Below are positions 24,323-35,479 of a stretch of 64,000 bases of DNA, piece after piece. Each line of letters starts with the position of its first letter. Positions within the stretch are counted from its first letter, which is position 1. Source of the stretch: Populus alba. Taxonomy: Eukaryota > Streptophyta > Magnoliopsida > Malpighiales > Salicaceae. The position numbers and the translations under genes are program-made. Location: positions 6,328,967 to 6,392,966 of the forward strand of contig NC_133299.1 in assembly GCF_005239225.2 (NCBI RefSeq). Reading direction: 5' to 3'. A model generated the notes under the pieces. It ran no database searches. It saw only the letters and a list, made by a program, of their open reading frames with translations, and was not told where the DNA came from.

Positions 24323-27300
24323 ACCAGTCTTTTGCAAGGGTGCTTGTTTCTTCTACAAAATCTATAACCTGCACAATTTTTCAATAAATAACCTCTAATT
24401 TCTAGAGATTGCATTTTCAATTAATAACATGCATTATATCTAATTTGTTATGCCAGACAATTAAACATTAAACTAAAGCTCCAACACATACACATCAACT
24501 TGATACAACATTAGTGCCACGGTCTGCATGAATAAAAATACATATGAGAAGCAAAATATTATATCAAAATTATAAAATACAAAAAATTTATTAGTATTAG
24601 TACCAATACTTGTAATAAACTCATTTATACCACCGACCAACTTTCAAGATGTAGCTTATTAAATCTGTAACTATTTAAGCCAATTTTATAGCAACTAAAT
24701 TTAAGCAAACCCTAGTTCCAATTTATAAACTAGTTCAATTAACTATTTGACTATGCTGCTCTATTAAATATTTATTAAATGGCATGGTAGTTTAGCCTGT
24801 ACAAAGGAAGTACAATAGACTTCCATAAACACATTAGATTCTAAAGTTGGATAGGTAGAAATTGAATGTACTCAAACATGGACAAACTTTAACAACAACT
24901 AGTCCTAGATAATCTAGACTCAAATAATTAGATTATAGTTATAAACCGACCTAAAGAATCAAGACATTAAAGATAACTAAAAGCAAAACTAGAAAACTAA
25001 AAGATAAATATAGATCTTGATATTTGATTCTACAATATAAAATATTTACTTGATTGTATTTAGTGAGTTTGTTTTATTAAATTATTTTTTTATTTAATCA
25101 AATGATAATAGAAATAGATACATACATGAAACTAATTGAATAAAATAAAACGGAAAAGAATATTATGCAATGTTGCACATATTAGAAATATTATCTAAAA
25201 AATATTATTTTATTCTTAAAAATAAAATACATATATATAAAACATAAAACATAAAAAATATTATATATGAATCATAATATTCTCTTAATAAAATAAATAC
25301 ATACAAAAAAATTTCTTAAAAATAAAAATCTCGATTCAGAAAAAGGCTAAATAAGAAAATAAAAAATCGTAAAGGAGATATATCAATGGAAACATAAATT
25401 TTTAAAAATATATATAAAAAAGGTATCACTTAAATTAGAAGTACAAAATTGGATTAAAAAAAACAAATAAAACAATTTTGAGTCAACCTGAGTTAGCATG
25501 ATAGACATGTAACCTAGATAATAACAGGCAAGCCAACTCAAGTTAACCTCCAAAACTCGTGGTCCAAGTCATGAGACTTATTGAACTAGATAGAAAAGAA
25601 ATTGACAAACGTAATTTTAAAAAAAATAATAATAATGTCAAACGATTAAATAAATAAATAAAAAGCTAAAAAAGAATGTCAACCTGAGTTAACTTTTCAA
25701 ACTTGTGACTTGGGTGATTAGACTACAAGGTCTATAAATAAAAAAAAACTGTGAAGTTCAATCCCCAACAAATTAAACGCTTAAAGATGAAACTAGAAAA
25801 AAAAAATCAATTACATAAAATGATTTAAAGCAAAATATTGTAATTAAAAGAATAAGAGTGAAAATCAAAATAAAACAAGAATTAGAGGGCAACGTAAATT
25901 TGTTGATTGCATGATTAAACTAAAAAGAAAAAAAAATTAACAAAAGAAAAAAGAATCAAAAGAATGAGAACCAAATTAAAAAAAGTAAGACCATAAAATT
26001 TGATTGAAGGATAAAATTGAAAACCAATAAAACTTTAACCAAAGGGTCAAGGACAAAAGAATTGAAATCAAAAGAATATAATATAATATATGACAAATTG
26101 TAATTGAAGGAATAAATTGAAAGCAAAAAAAATTTATATAAAAGGACCAAGAAAAAAAATTACTAATAAAAAAATAAGGGCTGAAATTAAAATACCAAAA
26201 ATAAAAAGGACCAACATGTAATATTTGAGAAAGGAGAGAGAAAAAAAATTTATCATCGGTGATAAACCTATCAGCAGCATTCATGTGCCACACTTGAAGG
26301 AAATAGATGCAAAGGAGCTTCCAACGACATGACAAAAAAGCAGGTTTGGCCAACAAGATGCATCACATAAGCTGTCCAAAGGCCGCAGGCACATCCCCCG
26401 TGCTGCTTGTGGAGAACATGTGCCATCAGCTTTTTGAATATAAAATTAATTATTCAATGTTAAAAGACTAAAATGCCCTTAATAAGTATATAATTAACAA
26501 CAAAAACTCTTTAAAGGAAGAAATGCCCCTTGTTTTTTTTTTCTTTTAATTTAAATCCAAGGGAAAAAAAATGTTCTTTTACGACATTCTAAAAGTAGAA
26601 ATACCCTTGGTCAATAGTTTTAATTTTTTTTGGTTTACTTGGAGGTGAATTATTCATTTTAATGTCTTAGAAGTGAATAAGATACATATACTCTTGACAA
26701 TCCTTTAATGATCAATGGACGTTGAAAAAGACCGGATGACCCTTAATACCAATGCATCCTATTTTTTGTTCAAATGGTATAAAATGTAATATCAATATAG
26801 AAATGAATAGTTTTTTATGTTTGTACATACACTGATTTCTCTGCATATGTTTTAGAGTTTTGTTAACACATATTCTTGATGTTGAGGGGTGTGTGTGTGT
26901 ATTGATGTCAATGTATATTTTCAAGTCAATTTTTATGTCAATTAAGACTATAATTTTTTATAAGTTGATTTTAAAAATATATCTCCATATAAGTTTATAA
27001 CATGTATAACAAAAAAAATCTCTTAGTTTTAAATTTCAAAATTTATAAATCAAGAAAAAAAATATTTTTTGTTCACCAAACTAAGCACAAATAGTTTAAA
27101 TTAGTCATATCACCCCCACTATGCCGTGGATAGAATTTTAAGTTAATTTCTAGTGCAAGAGAAGAAGGTATTAGTATTATCGATAATAAATGTGTTTTTC
27201 TATTATTATGTTTTTTTTAATTAAGAAAATGAAAAGATGGTATTTAAGCTTAATATAACAATTTTTTTTTAAAAAATATGAACTAGAAAATTAGAGTTTG

Positions 27301-27631
27301 AGTTTTTGTTACCTCACAAAACTCTTTCTTCAACTTGTTTTTCAACTTATTACACCTCTAAAACATTTTTAAAACCCCAATAAACTTATTTTCAATCCCA
27401 AAAAAACCTTTTAATCACTTTAAAAAATAAAAACTATATAAATAAAAAAACTTCTATTTACCCTGATCTTTTTTTTTTTCTAGTATGCTTAATGGACGTT
27501 TCCATCTTCATTGAACACCGATGCAAAGATAAACCTATTGACACCAAAACTAATTTTTTTGTGGTCTGCCAAACACTTTCTTACTCCATCTATTTTTCAG
27601 TAATTTTCTATTTATTTTTTCAAAACTCAAA
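24323..27631. other. Gene-free AT-rich region with repeat remnants
   Basis: No gene is recognised. About 25440-25760 contains GAGTCAACCTGAGTTA- and GACTTGGGTGATTAGAC-type fragments, related to the array at 6380-6990. About 25860-26240 is an A-rich degenerate repeat built on variants of AGGACCAA, AAATTGAAAG and AAATTGTAATTGAAGGA. A short (GT)n lies at 26889-26900. The minus-strand open frames here are Phe-rich translations of A-rich DNA and are not genes. Confidence 0.6.
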
Positions 27632-28155
27632 ATAAATCGTGAAAAAAATGAACTTTAAAAACAAAACATAAAATATTAAAACTTTAAGGACCAAATAATG
27701 CATAAATTAAAACTTTTTGAGATAAAACTGAAGCTTCCCACGTCTTAACAATGGGCTTTGGTTTTGTTTATTATTTAATTTGATTATTTTTTTTTTTTAT
27801 TATTTTACTAAAATTCTACTTAGTAAAATTGATTTTTTAATTTTACGTAAAACAATTTGTGGACACTTCGTATAAGTTGTGAGAGCATGCAAAATGAATC
27901 CTGAAAAAAATAAACTTTAAAAACAAAACATAAAAATATTAAAACTTTAAGGACCAAATAATGTATATATTAAAACTTTTTACGAATAAAACTGAAGCTT
28001 CCCACGTCTTAACAATGGGTTTTGGTTTTGTTTATTATTTAATTTGATTATTGTTTTTTTATTATTTTATTAAAATTTTACTTAGTAAAATTGATTTTTA
28101 ATTTTACATAAAACAATTTCTGGACACTTCGTATATGTTGTGAGAGCATGCAAAG
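27632..28155. repeat. Tandem duplication, two copies of about 262 bp
   Basis: Copies at about 27632-27893 and 27894-28155 share long stretches: ACTTTAAGGACCAAATAATG, GAAGCTTCCCACGTCTTAAC, AATGGG(C/T)TTTGGTTTTG followed by TTTATTATTTAATTTGATTA, TACTTAGTAAAATTGATTTT, and GGACACTTCGTATA followed by GTTGTGAGAGCATGCAAA. Divergence is limited to scattered substitutions and homopolymer length. Confidence 0.92.
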
Positions 28156-28352
28156 TGCGAAAAATCTCCATACATAAAACTATGCTAATTTAACTTGGGG
28201 GTGAAATCACAAAGAAATAATAAAAAAATTGCGTTTTTGTAGAAATAAACAGTTATGAGTTAGGGTGAACAAAGACGGAAAAATGTTCAAATTCCCAAAC
28301 AGTTTCTTGTGTAATTGTAACAGTAATCGTACGTTAATTAACAACTAAGCGC

Positions 28353-28360
28353 ACGCGCGC

Positions 28361-28453
<93 letters not shown>
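28353..28453. repeat. Compound microsatellite (GC)n-(TA)n-(GA)n
   Basis: A short CGCGCGCG run passes through GTGTATA into more than 30 TA units (about 28364-28425) and then about 14 GA units (28426-28453). Each transition differs by one base of the dinucleotide, the pattern expected if one repeat seeded the next. Confidence 0.95.
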
Positions 28454-28456
<3 letters not shown>

Positions 28457-28794
28457 TGGTTAAAGATAAAAAGGTTAGATGTCTATCATTATTTTAATGC
28501 ATAGTTTTGAAATCTGGTCTGTCCCGATAGGTTACTCAGGATCTAGCCACCCTATAACTGGAACCGGGCTGGGTTGAAAAACAAAATAGAGAAAGAAAAA
28601 CCTGGTATGACCTGACAAAACCCAATAAAAAACCCAGTTGCAAGCCCGTTAGTTTTCCCTTTTTTTTTTTTACTAAAACGACAACGTTTGATTTAAAACA
28701 AAAAAAATTATCCCGGACAACCTGATGACTCAGTCAAAACTTGAAACCTAGACTTAGATTGGGTTGAGTCTAAATACAATGATTTTATGTGGGT

Positions 28795-29764
28795 CAAGGG
28801 CGGAGGCATGTATGGGCTCGGGTGGGCTCTAGCCTAGGTCAAGATTTTATCAATATTTTTTTACTAGTTTTATGTAAAGAAAATTTGTAATTCTTAATTG
28901 AGGTATCAAACGTAAAGTCTTCTAATATGATGCTTTAGCTTGGGATAAAATTTCAGAAATTTGATAAAAAAAAAAATCACAATTTGACTACTTTTACGTT
29001 ATTGGTTGTAATTTTCAATATAACCATCAAATTGATCTGAAATTTTACGAGGGATCTTAAAATATATTGAATAAAATTTTGGTTAAAATTTTAGGATGAA
29101 TAGAGTTTGGTAGTGCTAACAAAAAAATATATCAAATAAAAGAAAAACGACTTATTAAGGGTAAAATGGTTATTTGCCATTAAAAAATAAAACAAATCAG
29201 TTCTTCTTTCCTTTTATATGTTGCCAACTGGGCAGAAGTAGAATAGAAAAAAAATAAAAGAAAAGGCGAGAGAGAAAGAGAGAAAAGTAAGGGGAAAACA
29301 TAAAATAAATCTAAGAAAAAAAATAAGAAAAGTTAGAGAATAATCTTGTAAACTTACAAAGTCTAACTTGTAAAATATTAATCTAAAAAAGAATCAAGTG
29401 AAGGAAGGAGAAATTGAGAAAGTGAAAAAATTTAATTACTTTATTTTTCAGTTGACATAACATTATTATTTTATCCAGGTTGAGGGGTTGTTACAATATC
29501 GATTCAGATTTAATCATAGATGAATTATTATTTCACAAAACATCGAAAGATGTAACTTTAATAATGAATTTATTTTTACTTTCACTTTAATTTTTATATA
29601 TTTTTAAATTTATTTTTTAATATTTTAAATAATGTATTTGAATTAAAATTTTATTGTTAATTTTAAAAATTTATATATAAAAATTAATAATTTAACTTTA
29701 AAAAATTATATATATTTATTTAATAGCTAGCACGGGGGAAAAAAAAATTCGTAGCTCTGTCTTG
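28795..29764. mobile_element. Non-autonomous hAT-type DNA transposon, 8-bp TSD ATGTGGGT
   Basis: The element begins CAAGGGCGGAGGCATG and its other end, read on the opposite strand, begins CAAGACAGAGCTACG, an imperfect terminal inverted repeat. The identical octamer ATGTGGGT directly flanks both ends (28787-28794 and 29765-29772). Eight-base duplications with short imperfect TIRs are the hallmark of hAT elements, and the GGCGGAGNCA start resembles common plant hAT-derived repeats. The 970 bp inside are AT-rich and have no transposase frame. Confidence 0.8.
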
Positions 29765-29772
29765 ATGTGGGT

Positions 29773-31856
29773 AACCAAATTTCGATGAAGATTGGGAATT
29801 TTTTCTGCGGTTTTCCTAATAATGATCTGTCGCTGGTGTTTTCGTACGATTTGTTTTTAAGGAACCGGAAATCCTGCAAAAGAGGAACAGCTAGTTCTTT
29901 GTCATGTTCCTGAAAGTTTTGGAAATTTTCGGTGCAGATTATTTCTTTTTTCTTAAAAAAAAAAAACATTTCATAAACATAAAGACAAATTAATTTATAA
30001 TCTCATGAATGTCATGAAGTTTTTTTATTTTATAATTGGAATTATTTTTTATGTCAAATCATTAAAATAATTTAAAAAAATAAAAAAAAATTATTTTTTA
30101 AAATAAAAAAAATTTAAATTTTAATAAAACACTATTTGAACCTCTCAGCAGCGCCATAGATAATTGCCGGAAAAACACTGCTTAAAAAAAATGCAGATAA
30201 CTAACCCAGAACAGATCAATACACAATCCCTTCAACAACCTCCACTTTATATATATATATATTGGTTAGGTTGGAAATCCAGGCAGGCTATACTCTATTT
30301 CTTCCACTTTGCGTGGAAAAAAGCTATAAAGGCTGAGAAGGATAATAACCCAAGAAAACTCCAATCTAGTCAGGATGTTTTACTTAACTTAAAACTGGCT
30401 TGTTCATGTTCAATATGCAATTAAATTCGTAATTGGTTCCCATTACCTAAGAAGTTTGTCGTAAACACGTTTCTCTGTCGGGGAAAGCTGGTAATAAATA
30501 ATCTCTAAAAGCCAGTTCTATAGGCATCAAACTGGATAGTTTGTAGGAGGCAAGCTTGTTGCGTGCTGCCACTCCTCATATCTTTCTACCTGGCAGTTTC
30601 CCGGAGATAATACCTAAGACATTATTATTAGCAAGGGCTGATGCCAAACCGTCGGAATCCCAGGAGAAATTCACCGGCTTTCACTGTTGCACACAACTGC
30701 ACAAGCTCGGTGCCGGTAAGGAATCAAATAACATCCGTTAGATTTGGGTCTCTAAACACACATCGTTGGATCAAGATAACAACGCAAGTTAATTGCCTGT
30801 TCTTCTTCTTCTTCTCCCTCCAGCAGCTCGACCGTGCATAACCTGTTAACAGAGCAGGGGTACAGTATTTTAATACTTTTGCAGCTTAGAATGACCCAGA
30901 CTCACAGCTCAGCCATTAGAAGGGATCTTTCTCTATGTCTGTGTTGGATTTTCTATCAAATGAACCGGCAAGTCTAGAGTACAATTGCATGAACCCAGTT
31001 CATATGGAGCCATGAAATTAATAGGTCCGTTGAAGGACCCTGGATTGGAAAGGCTATCTGAGTATAGTTCTCAGTATTGCATGTTTTAGCTAGTACATGG
31101 ATTTCGACTGTAGTTTGATAAACAACTTCAAGGGAGGAGGCCTCATTTTATAAGCTGACGTAGCTAAGTTTATTAGGAAACTTTCAGGTGAGATTTCCAC
31201 CGTTATTTACTGTAGTTTCGAGTGCCTTATTTCCAGAAGAATGAAAAATCAAAGTCTCCCTTGCATTTCGGACACTTGTCTTCTCGCATGATTTTATATC
31301 CTTCCATTTCTATTGCCAAGTGGAAGTTGAAAATCCGAAGCCACCTTTGTTGAAGCAGAAGATTACAAGTCCAACACACCAAATATTTGATAAGAAGTTG
31401 CCAGCAACATAGAATAAATGGAAAGGGAGCATTTTTCTATGACTAGTTGCAAGCATATATATATATATATATATATATGATGTAGAGCCATGGCCCATGA
31501 TCAACAAAACGCGTATAAACAAGCCAGGAAGAACAGAAGATTCATAAGCTAAATCCAAAATATTAGTTACAGAAAAGAATCTAAATACGAAAAGGGGTTG
31601 CTTGTCTCCAATACGGCAATGCCTGCTTAGACCCAAAAGGGAATCCATGGCTTTCCCAATCTGGATGCACGCACACGCATAAATTACACTCGATATCCTA
31701 TGATTCCCCATCTCTCTGCCTCTAATAATCTGCTAAAAGCAGAGAGTAATAAATAAACCACACGCCAAAAAATAAAATAAAATGCTCATCGTAACAAAGC
31801 TGGAACGAAGGACAGCTGATAGGTATAGACATATCGATCTCTAGACAACATCACCT
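29773..31856. other. No gene recognised; 3' flank of the syntaxin gene
   Basis: A MITE-like AT block lies at about 30010-30130, short (TA)n runs at 30247-30261 and 31455-31478, and a CTT run at 30801-30818. The stretch 30440-31300 has lower AT content and could hold a non-coding transcript or a decayed gene. Its small open frames (30556-30741 and 30641-30841) match no family I know and have no supporting splice structure. Confidence 0.5.
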
Positions 31857-33269
31857 CTACTTCCATGGCCGCAAAATGAGCAGCACAACAAGTATGATGA
31901 TCAGCAATATAATAATGGCATAACAAGTCCATTTCCTTGTATTTTTCTGTAGTTTCCTGGCAGTCTGTAGCTGCTGGGTGCCGCCTCGCACGAAAGAATT
32001 AGCTCTTTGCATGTTGCTCTCAATGTCATCCAATTGTTCACCTTGATGTTCAACCAACACTGCCATGTCCAAGAACACCTGGTGAAGCTCCTTTAGATTA
32101 TTTTCCAAATCTTTCACAGCATCATGCCTTTCCTGAATTTCATTAATAGTGTCCAAAATCCTGCCTCTCCCTTGTTGTTGAATTGCTTTCTGGAGAAATG
32201 TCTCGCTCTCACCTGTACAGTGACAAAAAATCATTAGACCATCGCAACAAATCTATCCCAATCTTGAAGGTCTCGAATTCAAACTCCCAGAAACCACTGT
32301 AAATTTATTTGGATGGACTCCATTCATTAGCTGGTAAAGTAATTTAGTGTCGACCCAAGTGATGACTAGATAGAATCTAATCCCACGAACACCAATATAT
32401 ATAGACAAAACTAAATGAAAAGATTTGCAGATTGAGTTTGTATATACAAATGGGAAAGGCTGTCAACGATCACCAACCAGTCCCCAACCACTATATGAGA
32501 TGAACAAACATCATCCCCTCGCACATGCGTGAACACTTGTCTAAATTCTCCCTCGTTTCAGTTATCGCAAATCATTTTTATACCAAGAAGAAGAAAAAAA
32601 GTTGAAATCAATTTTACCATGCAAATAAATTTCGTCTCTTTAGCCGTATATCTAAAGTCAACGCTTTTAGGTTCTTTTATCGAATACCAAAATCGGTACA
32701 AGAATTAACAACTAACCTGTAGAGATCAAGAGATCAATAGTCTTTTCATCAGGATTTTCCCCAGTCACTGTAAAATACCTCCTCTGCACAGTCTCTCTAT
32801 ACTCAGTCGATATATTCTGCCTCAACCCATTAAAACCATCCATCAAATCCTTCAACTTCTTCCTCAACCCATTCACCACCGAAGTCCTAGTCCTATCCGA
32901 AGAAGACCCCGCTCCACACCCAGGAAGATTCCGGTTCGCTGCGTTGGACCGGTCCAAGGCCTCTAACCGGACCTTGATCAGCTTTGCTTTCTTTAATGCT
33001 AGAGCAACATCGGCATCCATCTTGGACCTCAAGTCCTTGACAGCCCTAGAGTTATGCAGAGTCTTACTTTGCTCATGTGCAGACTGAAGATTCCCATTAA
33101 GCTTCTCTAGCTCTTTCAGCTCATCTTTAATGGACTCTACATCTTCAAAGAACTTGTCAAGGTTAACCCCTCCAGTGGATGGCGCTTCAGACATCTGAAT
33201 TACATGGTCAGCTGGGGGGGCTTCTTCGGTGCTAAAGCGAGAGAAGGAGCTGGAGAAGAGATCATTCAT
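31857..33269 (-). CDS. SYP121/122-like: Syntaxin, plasma-membrane Qa-SNARE of the SYP121/SYP122 clade
   Basis: This is a t-SNARE that drives vesicle fusion at the plasma membrane; in Arabidopsis the SYP121 (PEN1) / SYP122 pair acts in secretion and pre-invasive defence. Two exons join in phase 1: 33269-32717 and 32212-31857 (TAG), giving 302 residues. It opens [12 protein letters not shown], the clade signature. The Habc region includes [20 protein letters not shown], the linker has [20 protein letters not shown], and [13 protein letters not shown] precedes the SNARE motif. That motif runs [18 protein letters not shown] to [14 protein letters not shown], with the zero-layer Gln in the HQGEQ block. 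A single C-terminal anchor ([20 protein letters not shown]) ends in RPWK. Arabidopsis SYP121 and SYP122 carry a further Gly/Pro-rich tail that is absent here. SYP121 versus SYP122 cannot be settled from sequence alone; gene order favours the SYP122 position. Confidence 0.95.
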
Positions 33270-33334
33270 GTTTTACAGAGAGGATTTCAAGATTATTATG
33301 AATTCAAGATATCAAGATGAGAGAAAAGAGAGAA

Positions 33335-33342
33335 TTTTTATA
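33335..33342 (-). promoter_or_regulatory. Candidate TATA box of the syntaxin gene
   Basis: On the minus strand TATAAAAA lies about 66 nt before the start codon, implying a 5' UTR of about 35 nt. Purine-rich sequence surrounds it. Confidence 0.5.
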
Positions 33343-34139
33343 GAAAGAATGGCTTTGCACAAGGTTTTTACGGGGTATGCATAAATTGTAGGCTGGCTGG
33401 CTGGGGAAGGCGCGCGGGACTGGTCAAAAGCTGGCTAGTTCAAGTCAAACAACGACTTTCACTCTTTTAAGGTGGAGAAGAAGCTGACAAATGTACAATT
33501 TAATTTATTAGTGATATAGAAATGGAGTAAGGGAAGCGTTATCATCCCTATAGGAATTTTCTTTGTTGGTAGCTTTCCTGGAAAGTGATATAGGAAAGAA
33601 AAAACAGAGAGAGACACAGAGAATGGGTCTAACGGAGTAAAGGATTTAAAGATCGATAGGTGCAAAACGTGTGGAGTTTTCGTTCTTGGATTATTTTTTG
33701 GAGTGTTTAAACGAGGGAGGGTTTTTTTTAAGTAAAGAGGAGACTTGGTCGCGTTGATTTATGTATCTCTATCTTTTTATATGGCCGTTCCTTTTGGATT
33801 CATCTCAGTGACGGGGAATTGGATCAAATAGTTAGATAGAGATGTTTTCTAGATTTTCTTTTAGGTGTGGAAAATTAACGGAAGATGAACTTGTTTTTTA
33901 TAGCTTGAATGGTAAAACCTGGATGAGTTGTTTGAATTCCCTCTAATTTTTTTTGGGACATGACAATGATTATAAAGTGTTCCTTTATTTTTATAATAAT
34001 ACTGTAGTATGTGAGATTATAGTATCGATTATTTTTTAAATATATATTTTGTTTGTGATGAATCCAAATAAAATAAACTTAAAAAAACCTCTCAAAATAG
34101 ACCAAAAATACCCTTCCAAAAAAAAAAAAAAAACTTTCT
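33343..34139. other. Upstream region of the syntaxin gene, no gene seen
   Basis: It contains GGCTGGCTGGCTGG at about 33390-33403 and then increasingly AT-rich DNA with an A14 run at 34119-34132. No coding exon was recognised. Confidence 0.5.
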
Positions 34140-35440
34140 TAAGCTTAAGCTTGGTAACCTTGGCCTAATGTACAACAGGGGCCCAAAGAGACCACGCCTG
34201 AGCCATGTAGGACATTCACCTAAAATGGGTGCACACCCAGTATGGCCAACACCCCGAGTCCAACACGCATGGGTTCAGGTAAGGCGTCTAGACTCATCTC
34301 ACACCTCTAATGTGCTCAACACCAACATTCGCTAGGGATTTTTCCGAGACCCCACTCATATCTCTCAGTATTTTGTACTGATCAAATATAAATTATCTTG
34401 AGTAGAATACAATTCAAAATATTACAAGGGTGAAATTATATTTTAGCCCCTCTTCTCCATAAAAGACAAGATTTATAGGTTATAAATACATCATAAATCC
34501 TTCAAGTCAAGGGTTCACAATCTCTTCATTCTTAATATTTTCAGCATATATATTTTCAAAGTCTATCTCTAAAATATCATTGTATTTTCTTTTTCTATAA
34601 AGTTACTGACTTTACTATTAAATAGTCCCCACGTCCATAAATAAAAACCTTTTGCAGATACCAATTAACAACCACCTGGCTTATCAGGCATCATCTGTTA
34701 CTACTACAACTATCGATCACATGACTTATCAAGCACCATCTACTACTACCAAAGCTATCAATCACCTGGCTTACCAAGCATCATCTGCTACCAATTACCA
34801 ACCATGTGGCTTTCCATATCAAGTCACTATATACATTAACTATGGAGAATGAATCAAATTGCTTGAACTAAAAGATCAATCAATTATTCAACATATCAAC
34901 TTTATTCATAAGCATCTTGAATTGTAGGACTATCAGCTGATGTCGTCTATGGAAAATTGATCGAAAAGCCTTCAATTTTTAAAATTTATTTTTGGCATTT
35001 CCAAGTCATTCCACGATATACAACCAAGACACACATGGGTTAAGAAGCAAGACAAATCTACATATTACCATGAAAACTTCTACCCAGCAAAACCTTCAAC
35101 AACTCATTTGTTAGATACATCTCCTCACTCAAACCGCGTTGTCAACCCAAGGTCAAAATCAAACCTTGTCATCCTAGAAAATCTTGGCAATTGTGGTAAG
35201 ACACTCGATCTCATCATCATCATAGTGATTACACACTTGACCTTATCACCATCACCATCATCGCCAACCACTCCTAATGCTAGTAGCCTGTTACATTACC
35301 CAGAAAAGCTTGGGCAAAATGATCTTCAAGGGAGTATTTTGCCTCCATACTCGACAGGTCTCTCTAGGGGTCACTCGCACAATTGCGATACTCGTGCATA
35401 TAGTCAGTGCTTCAAACATCTTCCCCCTACTACAACGGGA
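34140..35440 (+). mobile_element. Decayed LTR-retrotransposon fragment
   Basis: An LTR-like segment has a promoter-like TATAAATACATC (34480-34491) and a transcribed-leader feel downstream. Around 34938-34960, CTGATGTCGTCTATGGAAA resembles the sequence that often follows plant Ty3/gypsy LTRs (a GCCGTCTGTGGGAA-type motif). Degenerate repeats built on CACCTGGCTTA(T/C)CA(G/A)GCA occur at 34670-34800. No second LTR and no gag or pol domain could be read, so this is a truncated relic and the class assignment is tentative. Confidence 0.4.
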
Positions 35441-35479
35441 TGATCCTCAGTTATCAATCTAGTTGTTTCACGCCAAACT

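Noticed and set aside
25956..26356. Hydrophobic minus-strand open frames that look like membrane proteins
   Set aside because: The Phe/Leu/Ile/Tyr richness comes from translating an A-rich degenerate repeat; no conserved motif.
35108..35443. 111-codon frame as a possible gag gene
   Set aside because: No zinc knuckle, protease or other retroviral motif could be read; kept only as part of a tentative LTR relic.
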